Both the position numbers and the translations under genes were made by a program. From contig NC_034010.1 in the NCBI RefSeq assembly GCF_000346465.2, positions 6,773,610-6,837,609 on the forward strand: a stretch of DNA of 64,000 bases, read 5' to 3'. The notes under the pieces were generated by a model that had not been told where the DNA came from, did not search any database, and saw only the letters and a program-made list of their open reading frames with translations. The stretch is from Prunus persica (Eukaryota; Streptophyta; Magnoliopsida; Rosales; Rosaceae). Of this stretch, positions 34,200 through 45,124 are shown in pieces; within the stretch, counting starts at the first letter, position 1; every line of letters begins with the position of its first letter.

Positions 34200-37100
34200 A
34201 TGCTTTCCTCTGAATCACCCTTTGCTTTTCATAACTCCTCTGAGTCTGAATCAATTGCCAGTATTGAAATAGAAACTAGTAATATTTCTAAAATTGAAAA
34301 TGCGTTTAAGAATCTTGAGTTAGAAAATAATCCCCAAGTCCAAAGATTAACAAACAGAGTCAGCCCCACAAGTCTCACAAAAAATTGGTATCCTAAACCA
34401 ACACCTCCTGATATACAATTTGAAGAACGAAACACACAGAGTCAGTTTTCAGTCTCTTCAGATAAGTTATACGAATGGAATATTGATGGTCTTTCTGAGC
34501 AAGAAATCCTTAATAAGCTTCAACATATGTCTATGGTTGCCAATAGCTACATCACCAATCACAATTTCAGACAGTCTGAAATTGTTCCCTTATTAGAAAC
34601 TGGTTTCACTGGAACTCTTCGTTCTTGGTGGGATAAACATTTAACCCATGAGTCTAAGCAACAAATAATTCATGCAGCCAAGCTTAATGATGATGGTCTT
34701 CCTATTTTTGATGAACAAATAGGTCAAGGCATTGAAGATGGAGTCAACACCTTGCTGTACACAATAGTTGATTATTTCATTGGAACACCTAGTAACACTA
34801 CTGCTAGAATACATGATCAGCTTAATAACCTAAGATGCCCTAAATTATCTGATTTTAGATGGTATAACGATGTATTTATTTCCAGAGTCATGATTAGAGA
34901 TGATAATAATCAGTCATTTTGGAAAGAGAAATTTGTTAATGGTCTGCCTAGTTTATTCACTCATAAGATCCAATCAACCCTTAGTAATGAGCAAGGACAC
35001 ATTTATGGAAACATAATAAGCACCATTAATCAAGTCGGTATGAGAATGTGTGTTGATATGAAAATTGGTAAACAGATCCAGTCTGAAAGAAATTATGCTA
35101 AATATGAGTTAGGTAATTTCTGCGAACAATACGGTCTAATGTCTATTCCCCCGTCTAGAAAGAATAAGCCCAGTCACCACAACCGACAGTTTAGTAAACG
35201 TCGCCATTATTCACGTAAAGGACAGTCATTCCAACATAATAATGATGATAAATAATTTTATAGTAAAAAGAGATTCTCTCCTAAGAAAAATTGGAAAAAG
35301 AAAGGTAAAGATAGTCATTTTAAGAAAAAATCCGACAAGAGAAAAGTAAAATGCTATAAATGTCAAAAATTCGCTCACTATGCTAATAATTCCAAAGTTA
35401 AAGACACAATTAAACAATTGAAAATCACGGATGAGGAAAAATACAAGCTGATTAAAGTCATTGAGTTAAGAAATTCTGAGTCTAGTGAGAATGAAACCAT
35501 GGTTAGTGACACTGAGTCTTCTGAAATCTATTCTTTTGAGTCACAACCTAGTTCACCCCGAATTCAATTTGGTCGCCAAGATAATTGCTGTAAGTCTAAG
35601 TCAATTAATGTCCTTACCAAACAGGAAGAACAAGAAGAACTATTAATTGATTTAATACGTAAAGTTGAAAACCCCGAATTAAAGTATGAGTATTTAAGGA
35701 AATTAAGAAAAGTCATTAGTCAAGAAAAGCCGAAACAATCTACTTCCCAGAAAATAAGTCTGCACACAACTTTAGAGAAATTTAATCAAAAGAAAGAAGT
35801 CACCTTACAGGATTTACAGTTAGAGGTAAAGTTAGTCAAAAAAGAAATTATTGAGTTAAAACAAATGAGTCAAAAGTTGCAAAGTGAAAATTATGAGATA
35901 AAACAAGATTTGATTAATTTATTAGAAAATAAGATCACTAAGTCTACACCTGCAAGCCCCTCAAATTATGATGAAGAGCCCTCCAATCAGGATCAAGCCG
36001 TCAACTTAATTAAACATGTAAATTTCATAAAATGGTATGCCCGAGTCACTATATTTGTCAAAAATTTTGAGTTAAACATAGTTGCCCTCTTTGATTCAGG
36101 AGCCGACCTTAATTGCATCCTAGAAGGTCTAATCCCAACAAAGTATTATAAAAAGTCAAGGGAGTCATTAAGTACTGCCTCAAGAAAGTCACTCCAGTTA
36201 AATTATGAGATTCCTAAAGCCCATGTCTGTCAACATAAAATCTATTTTAAGACCTCTTTCGTCTTAGTCAAAAATATTACTGATGAAGTCATCTTAGGTT
36301 TACCCTTCATTGCCCTTTTATATCTTTTCCAGGTAGAACATGATGGAGTTATTTCCACCTGTCTAGGAGAAAAGGTTAAGTTTGAGTTTATGAGTAAAGC
36401 CGAGTTACATAATTTAAAAGAATTACAGAAGAATGCCGTTACCAAAACAGTCAGAGTCATTTAGAATAAAAATAAGCAACTAGAATTCCTTCAGGAAGAT
36501 GTTAAGCCAAAAAGAATTGAGCAACAACTTAGTCAGGAGTCTTTACAATCACAAATCCGACAGTTTGAAGAAAAATTAAAACAAGAAGTATGTTCTGAGT
36601 TACCCAATGCTTTTTGTCATAGAAAACAACATGTAGTCAGCCTTCCTTATGTCAAGTCCTTTAGTGAGAAAAATATCCTTACTAAAGCCAGACCGATACA
36701 AATGAGCCAAGAAGTAATGGAGTTTTGTAAAACTGAGATCACAGAGTTGCTTGAGAAAGGAATAATCCGTAAGAGTAAGTCACCATGGTCTTGTCCTGCT
36801 TTCTATGTCCAGAAAAATGCTGAATTAGAACGCGGAGTCCCGAGATTAGTCATAAATTACAAGCCGCATAATACTATCTTAGAATGGATACGGTATCCAA
36901 TCCCTAATAAAAGAGATTTAATTAACAAATTAGGAAAGTCAGTCATCTTTTCTAAGTTTGATATGAAGAGTGGATTTTGGCAAATTCAAATTCATGAGTC
37001 TGATCGATACAAAACTGCTTTTGTTACCCCTTTCGGTCATTATGAGTGGAATGTTATGCCCTTTGGTCTTAAGAATGCGCCCACTGAATTCCAAAATATA

Positions 37101-38060
37101 ATGAATGAGATTTTTAAATCTTATAGTCACTTCTCCATTGTTTATATTGATGATGTGCTTATCTTTTCTCAGTCGATAGAACAACACTGGAAACATCTGC
37201 ATAAGTTCTTACAGATAGTCAAACAAAATGGATTAGTTGTTTCTGCTAAGAAAATTAAGTTATTCCAAACTAATGTGAGATTTCTTGGGTTTAACATCTG
37301 CCAGTCATAAATTAGCCCCATAGATCGAGTCATCCAGTTTGCTGATAAGTTTCCTGATCAAATCCTAGACATAAGTCAACTCCACAGATTTCTAGGATCT
37401 CTAAATTATGTTTCTGATTTCTATAAGAATTTGAGAAAACAATGTAAGCCTTTATTTGATCGCCTCCAAAATAATCCTCTACCTTGGTCATCTATTCATA
37501 CTGATATCGTCAAACGGATCAAAGCTCATATTAAGACACTTCCCTGTCTTGATATCCCTTCTGCTGATGCATTCAAGATAGTTGAAATTGATGCCTCTAA
37601 CATTGGTTATGGAGGTATTCTCAAACAAAGAGTCAATTCTAGTCAATCTGAGCAAATCATTCGATTCCATTCTGGTACTTGGTCGCAGTCTCAAAATAAT
37701 TATAGTACTATTAAGAAAGAGATATTATCTATTGTATTATGCATTAATAAATTTCAGTCTGACTTATTAAATCAAAATTTTTTAATCAGAGTTGATTGTA
37801 AGTATGCTAAGCACATATTAGAAAAAGATGTTCAAAATATTGTATCCAAACAAATATTTGCAAGATGGCAAGCTATTTTGAGTATATTTGATTTTGTTGA
37901 GTATCTGAGAGGAAGTGAGAATTCTGTCCCTGATTTTATTACCATAGAATTTCTGCAGGGAAAACAATGGCAGAAAGAAGAAAAGAAAAAGACAAGCAAA
38001 AGAGTCAAGTTGGTCAGTCTAGTCAACCCTAGTCACTCCGAGTCCTCCCTCCATCAATGA
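34200..38060 (+). pseudogene. Endogenous caulimovirid polyprotein, copy 2 (CP-PR-RT-RH)
   Basis: A single reading frame spans the whole region, broken only by in-frame stops at 35253-35255, 36462-36464 and 37308-37310. The coat protein core is at about 34440-35190. The zinc knuckle (about 35350-35395) reads CYKCQKFAHYANNS, so its final cysteine is lost. Protease motif ALFDSGADLN is at about 36085. RT (about 36700-37310) has FSKFDMKSGFWQI and the catalytic YIDDVLIF. RNase H follows with IVEIDASNIGYGG. There is a two-codon deletion near the C terminus relative to copy 1. It is non-functional as it stands. Confidence 0.88.
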
Positions 38061-39274
38061 GTCAAGCCAAACATGAGTCACCTTCCCAAATCATCCCTTT
38101 CTCGGGATGCTCTCCTATCCAAATTAGTAACAAATTTGCCAATCTAGGAGCCACAGTAGGCCAGGTTCGCCCCAATTTTCAGTCTGCCTTAATATCCAGT
38201 CATGATCCCTTCCAGGATAGTGCTTTGTCTAATCTTCCAGTTGCCTCTTACCATAAGACTTCCCCATACATGATCAAGAGTAATAGTCACATGTTCATAA
38301 TTGAGTCAAAATATAATTCCATTGCCAACCCAATCACCATTGCCAAATCCTACTTTCCACCAAATATTCATTTCAATCCCCCAGCACTATTCAAAAATTT
38401 GAAATTTTACAAAGACATCCTCCATGAGACTCAGTCAATCACAATTAAGCCAATCAAAGACAGAGATAATCTCGATATCATCCTCTATCATTCCCTTTAC
38501 ATCTACCAAATAATTAGTGAGAATGAGTAAAGCAGTCACCCCTATGATCTCAAAGTTCTTTAGTCAGAACTTCAATATAGTTACTATGATTATGTCGAAG
38601 CCTGGTATTCTATCTTGCTTCACCAAACAGTTGATTTTTGTCATTCATGGTTCCTAAATTTTGACAGCAAATTCAAGAGTCCCTTCCCCTACTAGTTCAA
38701 TTACTGGTAGGAAAAACATGGTCCAGTCATTGATTTATTTCCTCCTCCAATAAAAGATTTAGTCAATTATTTCACTAATAAAAATAAGTTTAAAGAGTCT
38801 GAGTTGTTCTTCCCAAATCTTCTCCATTTTGTTGCCAAGTACAAAGTCCCTTGGATCTTCAAATGGTCATATCAAGTTAATTGGGAAACCAGAGTCTTAT
38901 CCCGTCAATTTTCAATCAAATGCTGGGATAAATTTAAACTTGAGCGTATTGCAGATTATGTTTATGCTGATTTTCCTCCAGTCAGGAATCCGCAGCCTAT
39001 GAAACAGTCATCCCCTGCTACTTCACATTATTCTCTCCCAATCGAGGGAAAATCTAGGTCTGAATTGCAGGAAATTGCTCGCCAATTAATGTTACAAGCC
39101 TCACAGATGAATGAAGATGATGATAGTGATCCCACTCCCAAGTCACAGTCATCTATCAGTCACCCAAAGTCATCCAGTCAAAAGACTCCAGCCCCCAAAA
39201 TGCGGTGGAGTGATTACCTCCTGATGATCAAATCCATGGTCAGGACCCTTATGATTTCGGTCCCTTCAACCTAG
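37967..39274 (+). pseudogene. Endogenous caulimovirid ORF2, copy 2
   Basis: ATG 37967 matches the copy 1 ORF2 start and lies inside the RNase H end in another frame, so the two overlap. An in-frame TAG at 38030-38032 follows 21 residues. Coding similarity continues to 38530, then through several stops to 38804-39274. Conserved blocks with copy 1 are YMIKSNSHMFIIESKYN, SHSWFLNFDSKFKSPFPY, VPWIFKWSYQV, CWDKFKLERIA and SRSELQEIARQL. It shows the C-terminal aromatic core was under constraint in the virus. Function unknown. Confidence 0.7.
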
Positions 39275-39502
39275 GCGATGATTAAAGTTGTCAATCTTAT
39301 GAGCCCTGAGACAAAAACATTTGGAATCTTGGACCCGTGCTTCAACAGTCTGATAGCCCGTGCTCCGTTAGTCAGATTCCCCGACAAAGTAAAAGTCACA
39401 GCACTTAGTAAAGCAAAAGCTTTCGCGTGCTTCTGCAGTCACTTTTCTAAGCATCCAACGTTGCTAGCTCATCAATAATTACCAGAGTTCACTTTATTTG
39501 CT

Positions 39503-39510
39503 TATTTAAG
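39503..39510 (+). promoter_or_regulatory. Viral core promoter TATA-like box, copy 2
   Basis: TATTTAAG followed by AAGGCCTAGGCCTCAG corresponds in place and context to the CCTTTATAAG promoter block of copy 1. The first bases of the TATA motif are weaker here. Confidence 0.45.
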
Positions 39511-39840
39511 AAGGCCTAGGCCTCAGTTATCCACAGAATGTAATTTAGTACACTATAAATTTCTCAGTTTCAAAGTTCTATCAATATCAATGCTCTGAAG
39601 AACTAAGTGGTGAAACTAGGATCTTTGTCAGTGTTTTGCATTCTGCAAGTTATCAAGTTATCAATAATATTTTGAGTATTTTGAGTAATGCTTATTTTGA
39701 TTGCATCTATTTTCATTTATTCATTAATTTGCTTCATGCATAAACTGCGTCTATTCTATAATCTCTGTGCTTATTCATATTTCTGTCTTTATTCTATTTC
39801 TTTCTAGTTCTAGACCCCTTCTGATATATATATATATATA

Positions 39841-41525
39841 AGCAGAATGTGATAAAAATATTCAAAATCAAACAATCATGCTTGGAAAGTAAAATTCCTA
39901 ACAACTCATTCAAGATCAATTAGTAAAACTTAATTGCATAAAATCATTTATAAAACAAAAGCCCACTCACTGGACTTCCTCTAATTCATAAATCATTTTA
40001 TGTATTACTAGCTTAGATTAATATTTATTTATATATATATATAATAAAAATAAAAATAAACAAACAACCGCCGAAGACACTTTTAACCTTCCCTTTGAAA
40101 CTTACATAAACCCAATTATAAATACATATATATATATATATATTATATATTATATATTATATACAAATATATAAATAAATATATATGTGGATTTATAATT
40201 AACTTATCACAGATAAGTAAAAAAATGAGAAAATTATTAAAATAATATTGACCACGTGAAATCTTAATGTAAATAATAACAGCTTAACTGAAACATTCAT
40301 TTCCTCTTTTACTTATAAAACAAACTCATTGCTTAAGAAATTAATTGTGATCCGTCAATTCTAGTGATAATCCGTCAATTCCTTGTATCCCGTCAATTCC
40401 ATCCTCTCAAGCCTCGGAAACACAAAGTTGACTGAGCCACAATCCTCGCAGGTCTCAGAGACACAAAGTCAATCCAAGCCTCAATCCTCGCACCACACGG
40501 TTTAGGTGTTCCCGAAACTCGTGGGGGATTATCAAAAATAGCAAAACTGTTTAAGGCAACTAGTGGGTACTCTTGTGGTGGTTTTGAAAACCATATCCAA
40601 ACTTATCACAAACTTTCCTTTATCTCACAGATCCATTTTTCAAATAATTCCATTTCGATACTATAATAATGATCTTAATAGTAATAGATAACTAAATAGA
40701 TAAATAATTAAATCAATCAATCAATAAAAACTAAATAATTAAATAATTAAATAACTATTATTAACTGACTGACTAATAATCATAACTGAGCCAACCCACC
40801 ACTCCGATATTCAAAACTCGTCTATTCCATAACTTCAATTATCAATAAAATATCTAGAAATTTCCATAAAACACTGTAAAACACTTTCCTAATCTCAATA
40901 TAATTAGAATAACTCGACTACTAGACAAGGCTCATTTGCAGGGTCGTTTTAGTACTTCTCGAAAGGTAAAACTACTTCAGAAGACTCACGGTCATCTGAA
41001 GGGTCAGACTACACAAACTTGGTCAACCAGCCCCGCGAGGCCCACGACCTCCGATTTCCAATCCGAAAGTTCCTATGAGTTTCACCCATTTTAATAACCA
41101 TGTCCTGCAAGTTTGGTCCGAATCGGACGGTCATATTTATTACGATCGCACGATCAGACGGTTATGGTTTATTTAACACTAGGGTTCGCGATTTTGGAGT
41201 ATCCGGGATTCCGATTCATGATCCACCGAATCCAATATGATCCTAGAAATACAAGGTACACATACTATTCAACTACGGGGAGGTCCAATTTGGACGACAA
41301 TCGGCCTGAATTTCACTTTGAACTCCGGCCAAAACCTAGGTTCAAAATCGAATTCCGAAATGCTACAATCGTTCAATTCCTACCCAACAGGCAGCTAGAG
41401 CATGAAAAAAGAGGAAGAAACAGGAAATCTGGCCAAAACCTAGGTTCAAAATCGAATTTCGAAATGCTACAATCGTTCAATTCCTACCCAACAGGTAGCT
41501 AGAGCATGAAAAAAGAGGAAGGAAC
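39841..41525 (-). mobile_element. TGACAGG-type LTR material right of virus copy 2
   Basis: Contains AAAATCATTTAT then CCCACTCACTGG as in the solo LTR near 17800, several TA-rich microsatellites, a second set of GCCTCGGAAACACAAAGT-type units (40405-40510) and GTGGTGGTTTTGA. It seems to hold parts of more than one LTR copy. No gene is present. The expected TGTAATRACCC terminus was not found before copia coding resumes. Confidence 0.5.
41327..41525. repeat. 104-bp tandem duplication
   Basis: The block starting GGCCAAAACCTAGGTTCAAA occurs at 41327 and again at 41431, nearly identical, ending in AAAAAAGAGGAAG. It immediately precedes the point where copia coding resumes. Confidence 0.8.
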
Positions 41526-41529
41526 CACA

Positions 41530-42712
41530 CCTGTTTCGCCGATACAAAAGCACAAATAAAAATCAAGTAGTAGATCAAAACCATGAACAAATGGACATAG
41601 AGTTGAGAAGATCACAAATACTACGGAAAAGAGCACTACCTAATGACTACTATGTCTATTTACACGAATCTGAGCATGATGTGAATGCAATTGATGATCC
41701 CATGAGAAAAGTGAAAATTGGTGGGGAGCTATGAAATCAGGATTAAACTCTATGGAGAAAAATGGTGTGTGGGAACTAATGAACCTACCACAGAACTGCA
41801 AACCTATAGGTTGCAAATGGGTTTTCAAAACCAAGAGAAACTCTATGGGACAAACTGACAGATATAAGGCAAGACTAGTTGCCAAAGGATACACACAACA
41901 AGAAGGGATAGATTACAGTGAAACCTATTCACCAATTTCAACCAAAGATTCATTTAGAGTAATCATGGCATTGATTGCACATTTTGATTTACACTTACAT
42001 CAAATGATGTAAAGACTGTATTCTTGAATGGAAACCTAGAAAAGGAAATATATATGAAACAACTAGAAGGTTTCACTCAAGAGAATGGAGAAAATCTAGT
42101 ATGCAAACTGCGTAAATCGATTTATGGTCTTAAGCACGCTTTTAGACAGTGGTTTATCAAATTTGATGAAGTTGTTAAGTAATATGGTTTTATAGAAAAT
42201 TCATTGGATGAGTGCATTTACATGAAGAGGAGTGGGAGGCATTTCATCATATTGGTGTTATATGTGGATGACATCTGATTAGTATGCACAAATTTATTAA
42301 TGCTACATAGCTATTAAGAATTCCTATCTAAACATTTTAAAATGACAAATCTTGGTGAAGCATCCTATGTTTTGGGAATTGAAAGTAGTAGGAATCAAGA
42401 GAAGGGGGTTCTTGGATTATCACAAAAGAATTATATAGAAAAGGTATTGCAGAGATCCAATATGCAAGGATGTGGTGGAACTGATATGCCTATTTCAAAA
42501 GTAGACAAGTTAAGCAAGGAACAGGCACCAAGGACTGAACAAAAGAAAATAGAGATGAGTGACAAACCTTATGCCTCCTTAGTAGGTGGTCTTATGTATG
42601 CACAAGTCTGCACTAGGCCTGACATAACCTTTACTATTAGTGTGCTAGGCAGATTTCAATCAAATCTTGGATAAGCTCACTGGATTGCAGGCAAGTGAGT
42701 GTTGAGATATTT
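41530..42712 (+). pseudogene. Copia reverse transcriptase
   Basis: Coding resumes with RRSQILRKRALPNDYYV, then the RT domain: NGVWELMNLPQNCKPIGCKW, RLVAKGYTQQEGIDYSETYSP, VFLNGNLEKEIYMKQ, and a YVDDI catalytic motif (about 42262) followed by a stop. SYVLGIESSRN and the KPYASLVGGLMYA region lead into RNase H. Stops occur near 42010, 42181, 42277 and 42672. The palindrome starting at 42713 breaks the frame. Confidence 0.85.
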
Positions 42713-43358
42713 TGTAATGACCCGGTCCTAAATAAATTTTCAATTTTCAATTTATTTAGATAAAAGACCATTTTGCCCCTAGAATATTTTATTAGGTTTA
42801 AAGTTGACTTTTGATCGGGAAGGAATTTGGGAATATTGACTATACCGTTGCGTAGAGCATGGCGAGATGGGTCCGTAGGCACGTAGTGAGCTCGAATCGG
42901 AGTTGTAACGAAAAAGATACGATCAAAATACCCTCAGTTGCATAACCGTAATTTTTGCAAAAAGGGTTTGATAAAATCTGAAAACCCTCATTTCTCTCTC
43001 TCTCTCCCCCGCGACGACAACTATAGCCGGCCACGTTTTGGCCGGCAGTTCTCTCATCTGGGCATCAAAGCTGACAGGACCGGTACCAAAATGACTGAGC
43101 CACCGTCCTCTTCCAACCCCAATCAAGCCCCGTTGCCTGCCGCCATGTTTTCGTCGGAGAAATTCCAGTGAAAACTGGCCGTTTCTCTTCAATTTTCCGG
43201 TGAAAACACGGCGGCAGGCGGAGGGTCTTGGCTGGGGTTCGAAGAGGACAGTGGCTCGGTCATTTTAGTACCTGTTCCGTCAACTTTGGTGGCCGGATAA
43301 GAGAATTGTCGGTCAAAACGTGGCCGGTTGTAGCTGTCGTCATGAGAGAGAGAAAGTT

Positions 43359-43393
<35 letters not shown>

Positions 43394-43693
43394 ATGCAGG
43401 GAGAGAGAGAGAAATGAGGGTTTTCAGATTTTATCAAACCCTTTTGGCAAAAATTACGATTATGCCACTGAGGGTATTTTGATCGTATCTTTTTTGTTAC
43501 AACTCCAATTCGAGCTCACTACGTGTCTACGGACTCATCTCGCCGTGCTCTACTTAACGGTATAGTCAAAATTCCCAAATTCCTTCCAGGTCAAAAAGTC
43601 AACTTTAAACCTACTAAAATATTCTCGGGGCAAAATGGTCTTTTATTTGAATAAATTAATAATTGAAAATTTATTTAGGACTGGGTCGTTACA
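42713..43693. mobile_element. Near-perfect 980-bp palindrome (inverted LTR-end copies)
   Basis: The left end reads TGTAATGACCCGGTCCTAAA and the complement of the right end reads TGTAACGACCCAGTCCTAAA. Similarity continues inward along both arms, through GACTTTTGATCGGG, CGTAGAGCATGGCGAG, CTCGAATCGGAG, ACCCTCATTTCTCTC and GGCCGGC, to a centre near 43180. Each arm of about 480 bp resembles the 5' end (minus-strand sense) of the solo LTR at 16373-18483. Mirror-image frames on the two strands are by-products of the palindrome. It interrupts copia RNase H. Confidence 0.8.
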
Positions 43694-43696
43694 CAT

Positions 43697-44064
43697 ATAC
43701 AGAGAACCAAAGATTAAAAATTGGTTTTCAAAAGAAACAACTTGAAATTAGAAGGTTTTGTAGATGCTGACTTTGCCATATTTGCAGGTGCTGCTATGTC
43801 TTTAGTGTAGTTGAGTCTATACATAGACCTATACAACTATGGAATAACAACAGTGCAACAGTTTTGTTTGCAAAGGGAAACAAAAGGACAAAGGCTTTAA
43901 GAATTATAGATGTTAAGTTTCTTATAGTTAAAGAAAAGATAAGGGATGGTTGCACTACTTTAGAACACATCAGTACTACAGGGATTATTGCAGATCCTCT
44001 TACTAAAAGGGCTGCCAAGGTAGTTGTGATGGTACAATATATTCATGGCATTTTTCAATTTTAA
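43697..44064 (+). pseudogene. Copia RNase H C-terminal part
   Basis: After the palindrome, TYREPKIKNWFSKET continues the RNase H region. The end reads VLFAKGNKRTKALRIIDVKF, IEHISTTGIIADPLTKRAA-like sequence and a terminal stop, the standard copia ending. The frame changes and carries stops. Confidence 0.75.
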
Positions 44065-44350
44065 GTAGACCTTGGCAGTCATTTAGGGGACTATGAATGA
44101 GCATGACATATCTATTAGCATAGACAGTTTAGTCATGAACATTCTACAGTTTTAATTTTGATCGAAGCCTTATGTGGTTTTGAAGAATCTCAAAGGTAAT
44201 TATAGGAACCTTGAAATAACAGATGTTCAAGTAGTTTCAATAGTTTGTTGTTGTTCTTCATAATTGATAGTGACTTAGAAGGGATTTTTGCTCAGTTATG
44301 TTTCACAAGGCCTTAAATTGAGTAATATTATTAACTGTTGTGATTATTTG

Positions 44351-44364
44351 ACCAAATGGGAGAA
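44351..44364 (+). other. Copia polypurine tract
   Basis: ACCAAATGGGAGAA directly precedes the TGTTCATTACATTG start of the 3' LTR, the usual copia plus-strand primer position. Confidence 0.7.
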
Positions 44365-44771
44365 TGTTCATTACATTGTCTTGAACCGTATTGGAATCGT
44401 CTTCTAATCACATAAGGAGTTGCAATTTAGTATTAATCAAGAAACAGACTTCAAGCATATCTACAGTTTTAGTTTAAAGTGCAGTTTTATTAGAAAACTA
44501 GAGCTTTGAGGATTCCTAGTCCTACATGGATTAAAACATTCTATCCTAGTGCAATAAGGATTTGTTTAAGTGTTCTTCGATGGGCAAAATATTTAGACAA
44601 AGCATATATATAGAGATCCCTTCCCCAGCGGTCAAACACACTCATATTGATATCTCACCCGATCTAGAGAGATTTAAAGGATTACATAGGAGAAGAAGAT
44701 TTCTCTACCTTCACCAAAGCCATGTCTGACCAAGGTTAGTGTTTAAGATCAAAGATAAGCAAGAACTTACA
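44365..44771 (+). repeat. Copia 3' LTR
   Basis: 407 bp, starting TGTTCATTACATTG and ending GAACTTACA, followed by CAACA. It has only a short TATATATAGAGA tract where the 5' LTR has a long one. Confidence 0.88.
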
Positions 44772-44840
44772 CAACAAACTAAACCGTTGATGCAATACAT
44801 ACATATATTGAGAAGATAACTAAACTTCATAAGAGTACAA

Positions 44841-45060
44841 GAGAGAGGGGGTTTAAATTCTTTGAATCAAAGTCATCCTTCACATTCTCATTTCTCAACT
44901 TCAACATAGATGTATCAATCCGCTGAATCCACTCGACTAACTTCATCCCTAGACCAAATCCATTTTTCAAATTCTTATGCATATCGTGAATACGTCACGT
45001 GGTGATGTTACCATAAAAGAAATGCCCCGACCAATAAGTTTCAACCCATCTTTTCCGTTT
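44841..45060 (-). pseudogene. FAR1-related / MULE transposase-domain fragment
   Basis: On the minus strand a continuous frame reads KRKRWVETYWSGHFFYGNIT, a TGA at 44995-44997, then MHKNLKNGFGLGMKLVEWIQ and MLKLRNENVKDDFDSKN. This matches the part of FHY3/FAR1-related proteins (a domesticated MULE transposase family) after the catalytic core, where the W.....FFAG..TTQRSES.N pattern is followed by a VE..D..L..LR..E..DDF segment. Only this piece is left. Confidence 0.55.
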
Positions 45061-45124
45061 ATGGTGCATCATCTCAATTCAATCGTCGTTTAGAGAGATG
45101 AAATGAATAGGATCACTAATGAGT

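Larger units (their letters stand above)
34200..39826 (+). mobile_element. Endogenous caulimovirid, copy 2
   Basis: Plus-strand relative of copy 1, starting inside the coat protein N-terminal region and running through coat protein, protease, RT, RNase H, ORF2 and the intergenic promoter. It ends near the primer-site position at a (TA)n run (39822-39840). The movement protein and leader are missing. It lies inside a TGACAGG-type LTR, itself inside the copia element. Similarity to copy 1 is high, but differences are spread throughout, so they are separate insertions of related genomes and not a duplication. Confidence 0.85.
27257..44771 (+). mobile_element. Ty1/copia retrotransposon enlarged by nested insertions
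   Basis: The outer boundaries are proven by two similar LTRs (27257-27722 and 44365-44771) and an identical flanking 5-bp duplication, CAACA, at 27252-27256 and 44772-44776. The internal order is tRNA-Met primer site, gag, protease, integrase, RT and RNase H on the plus strand, which is copia order. Of the 17.5 kb, roughly 11-12 kb is later insertions at about 29486-31256, 32228-41525 and 42713-43693. Gag and pol carry many stops, so the element is dead. Confidence 0.85.

Noticed and set aside
42840..43565. Mirror-image open frames of 64-89 residues on both strands
   Set aside because: They are by-products of the palindrome: each arm yields the same peptide on opposite strands, with low-complexity RERE runs.
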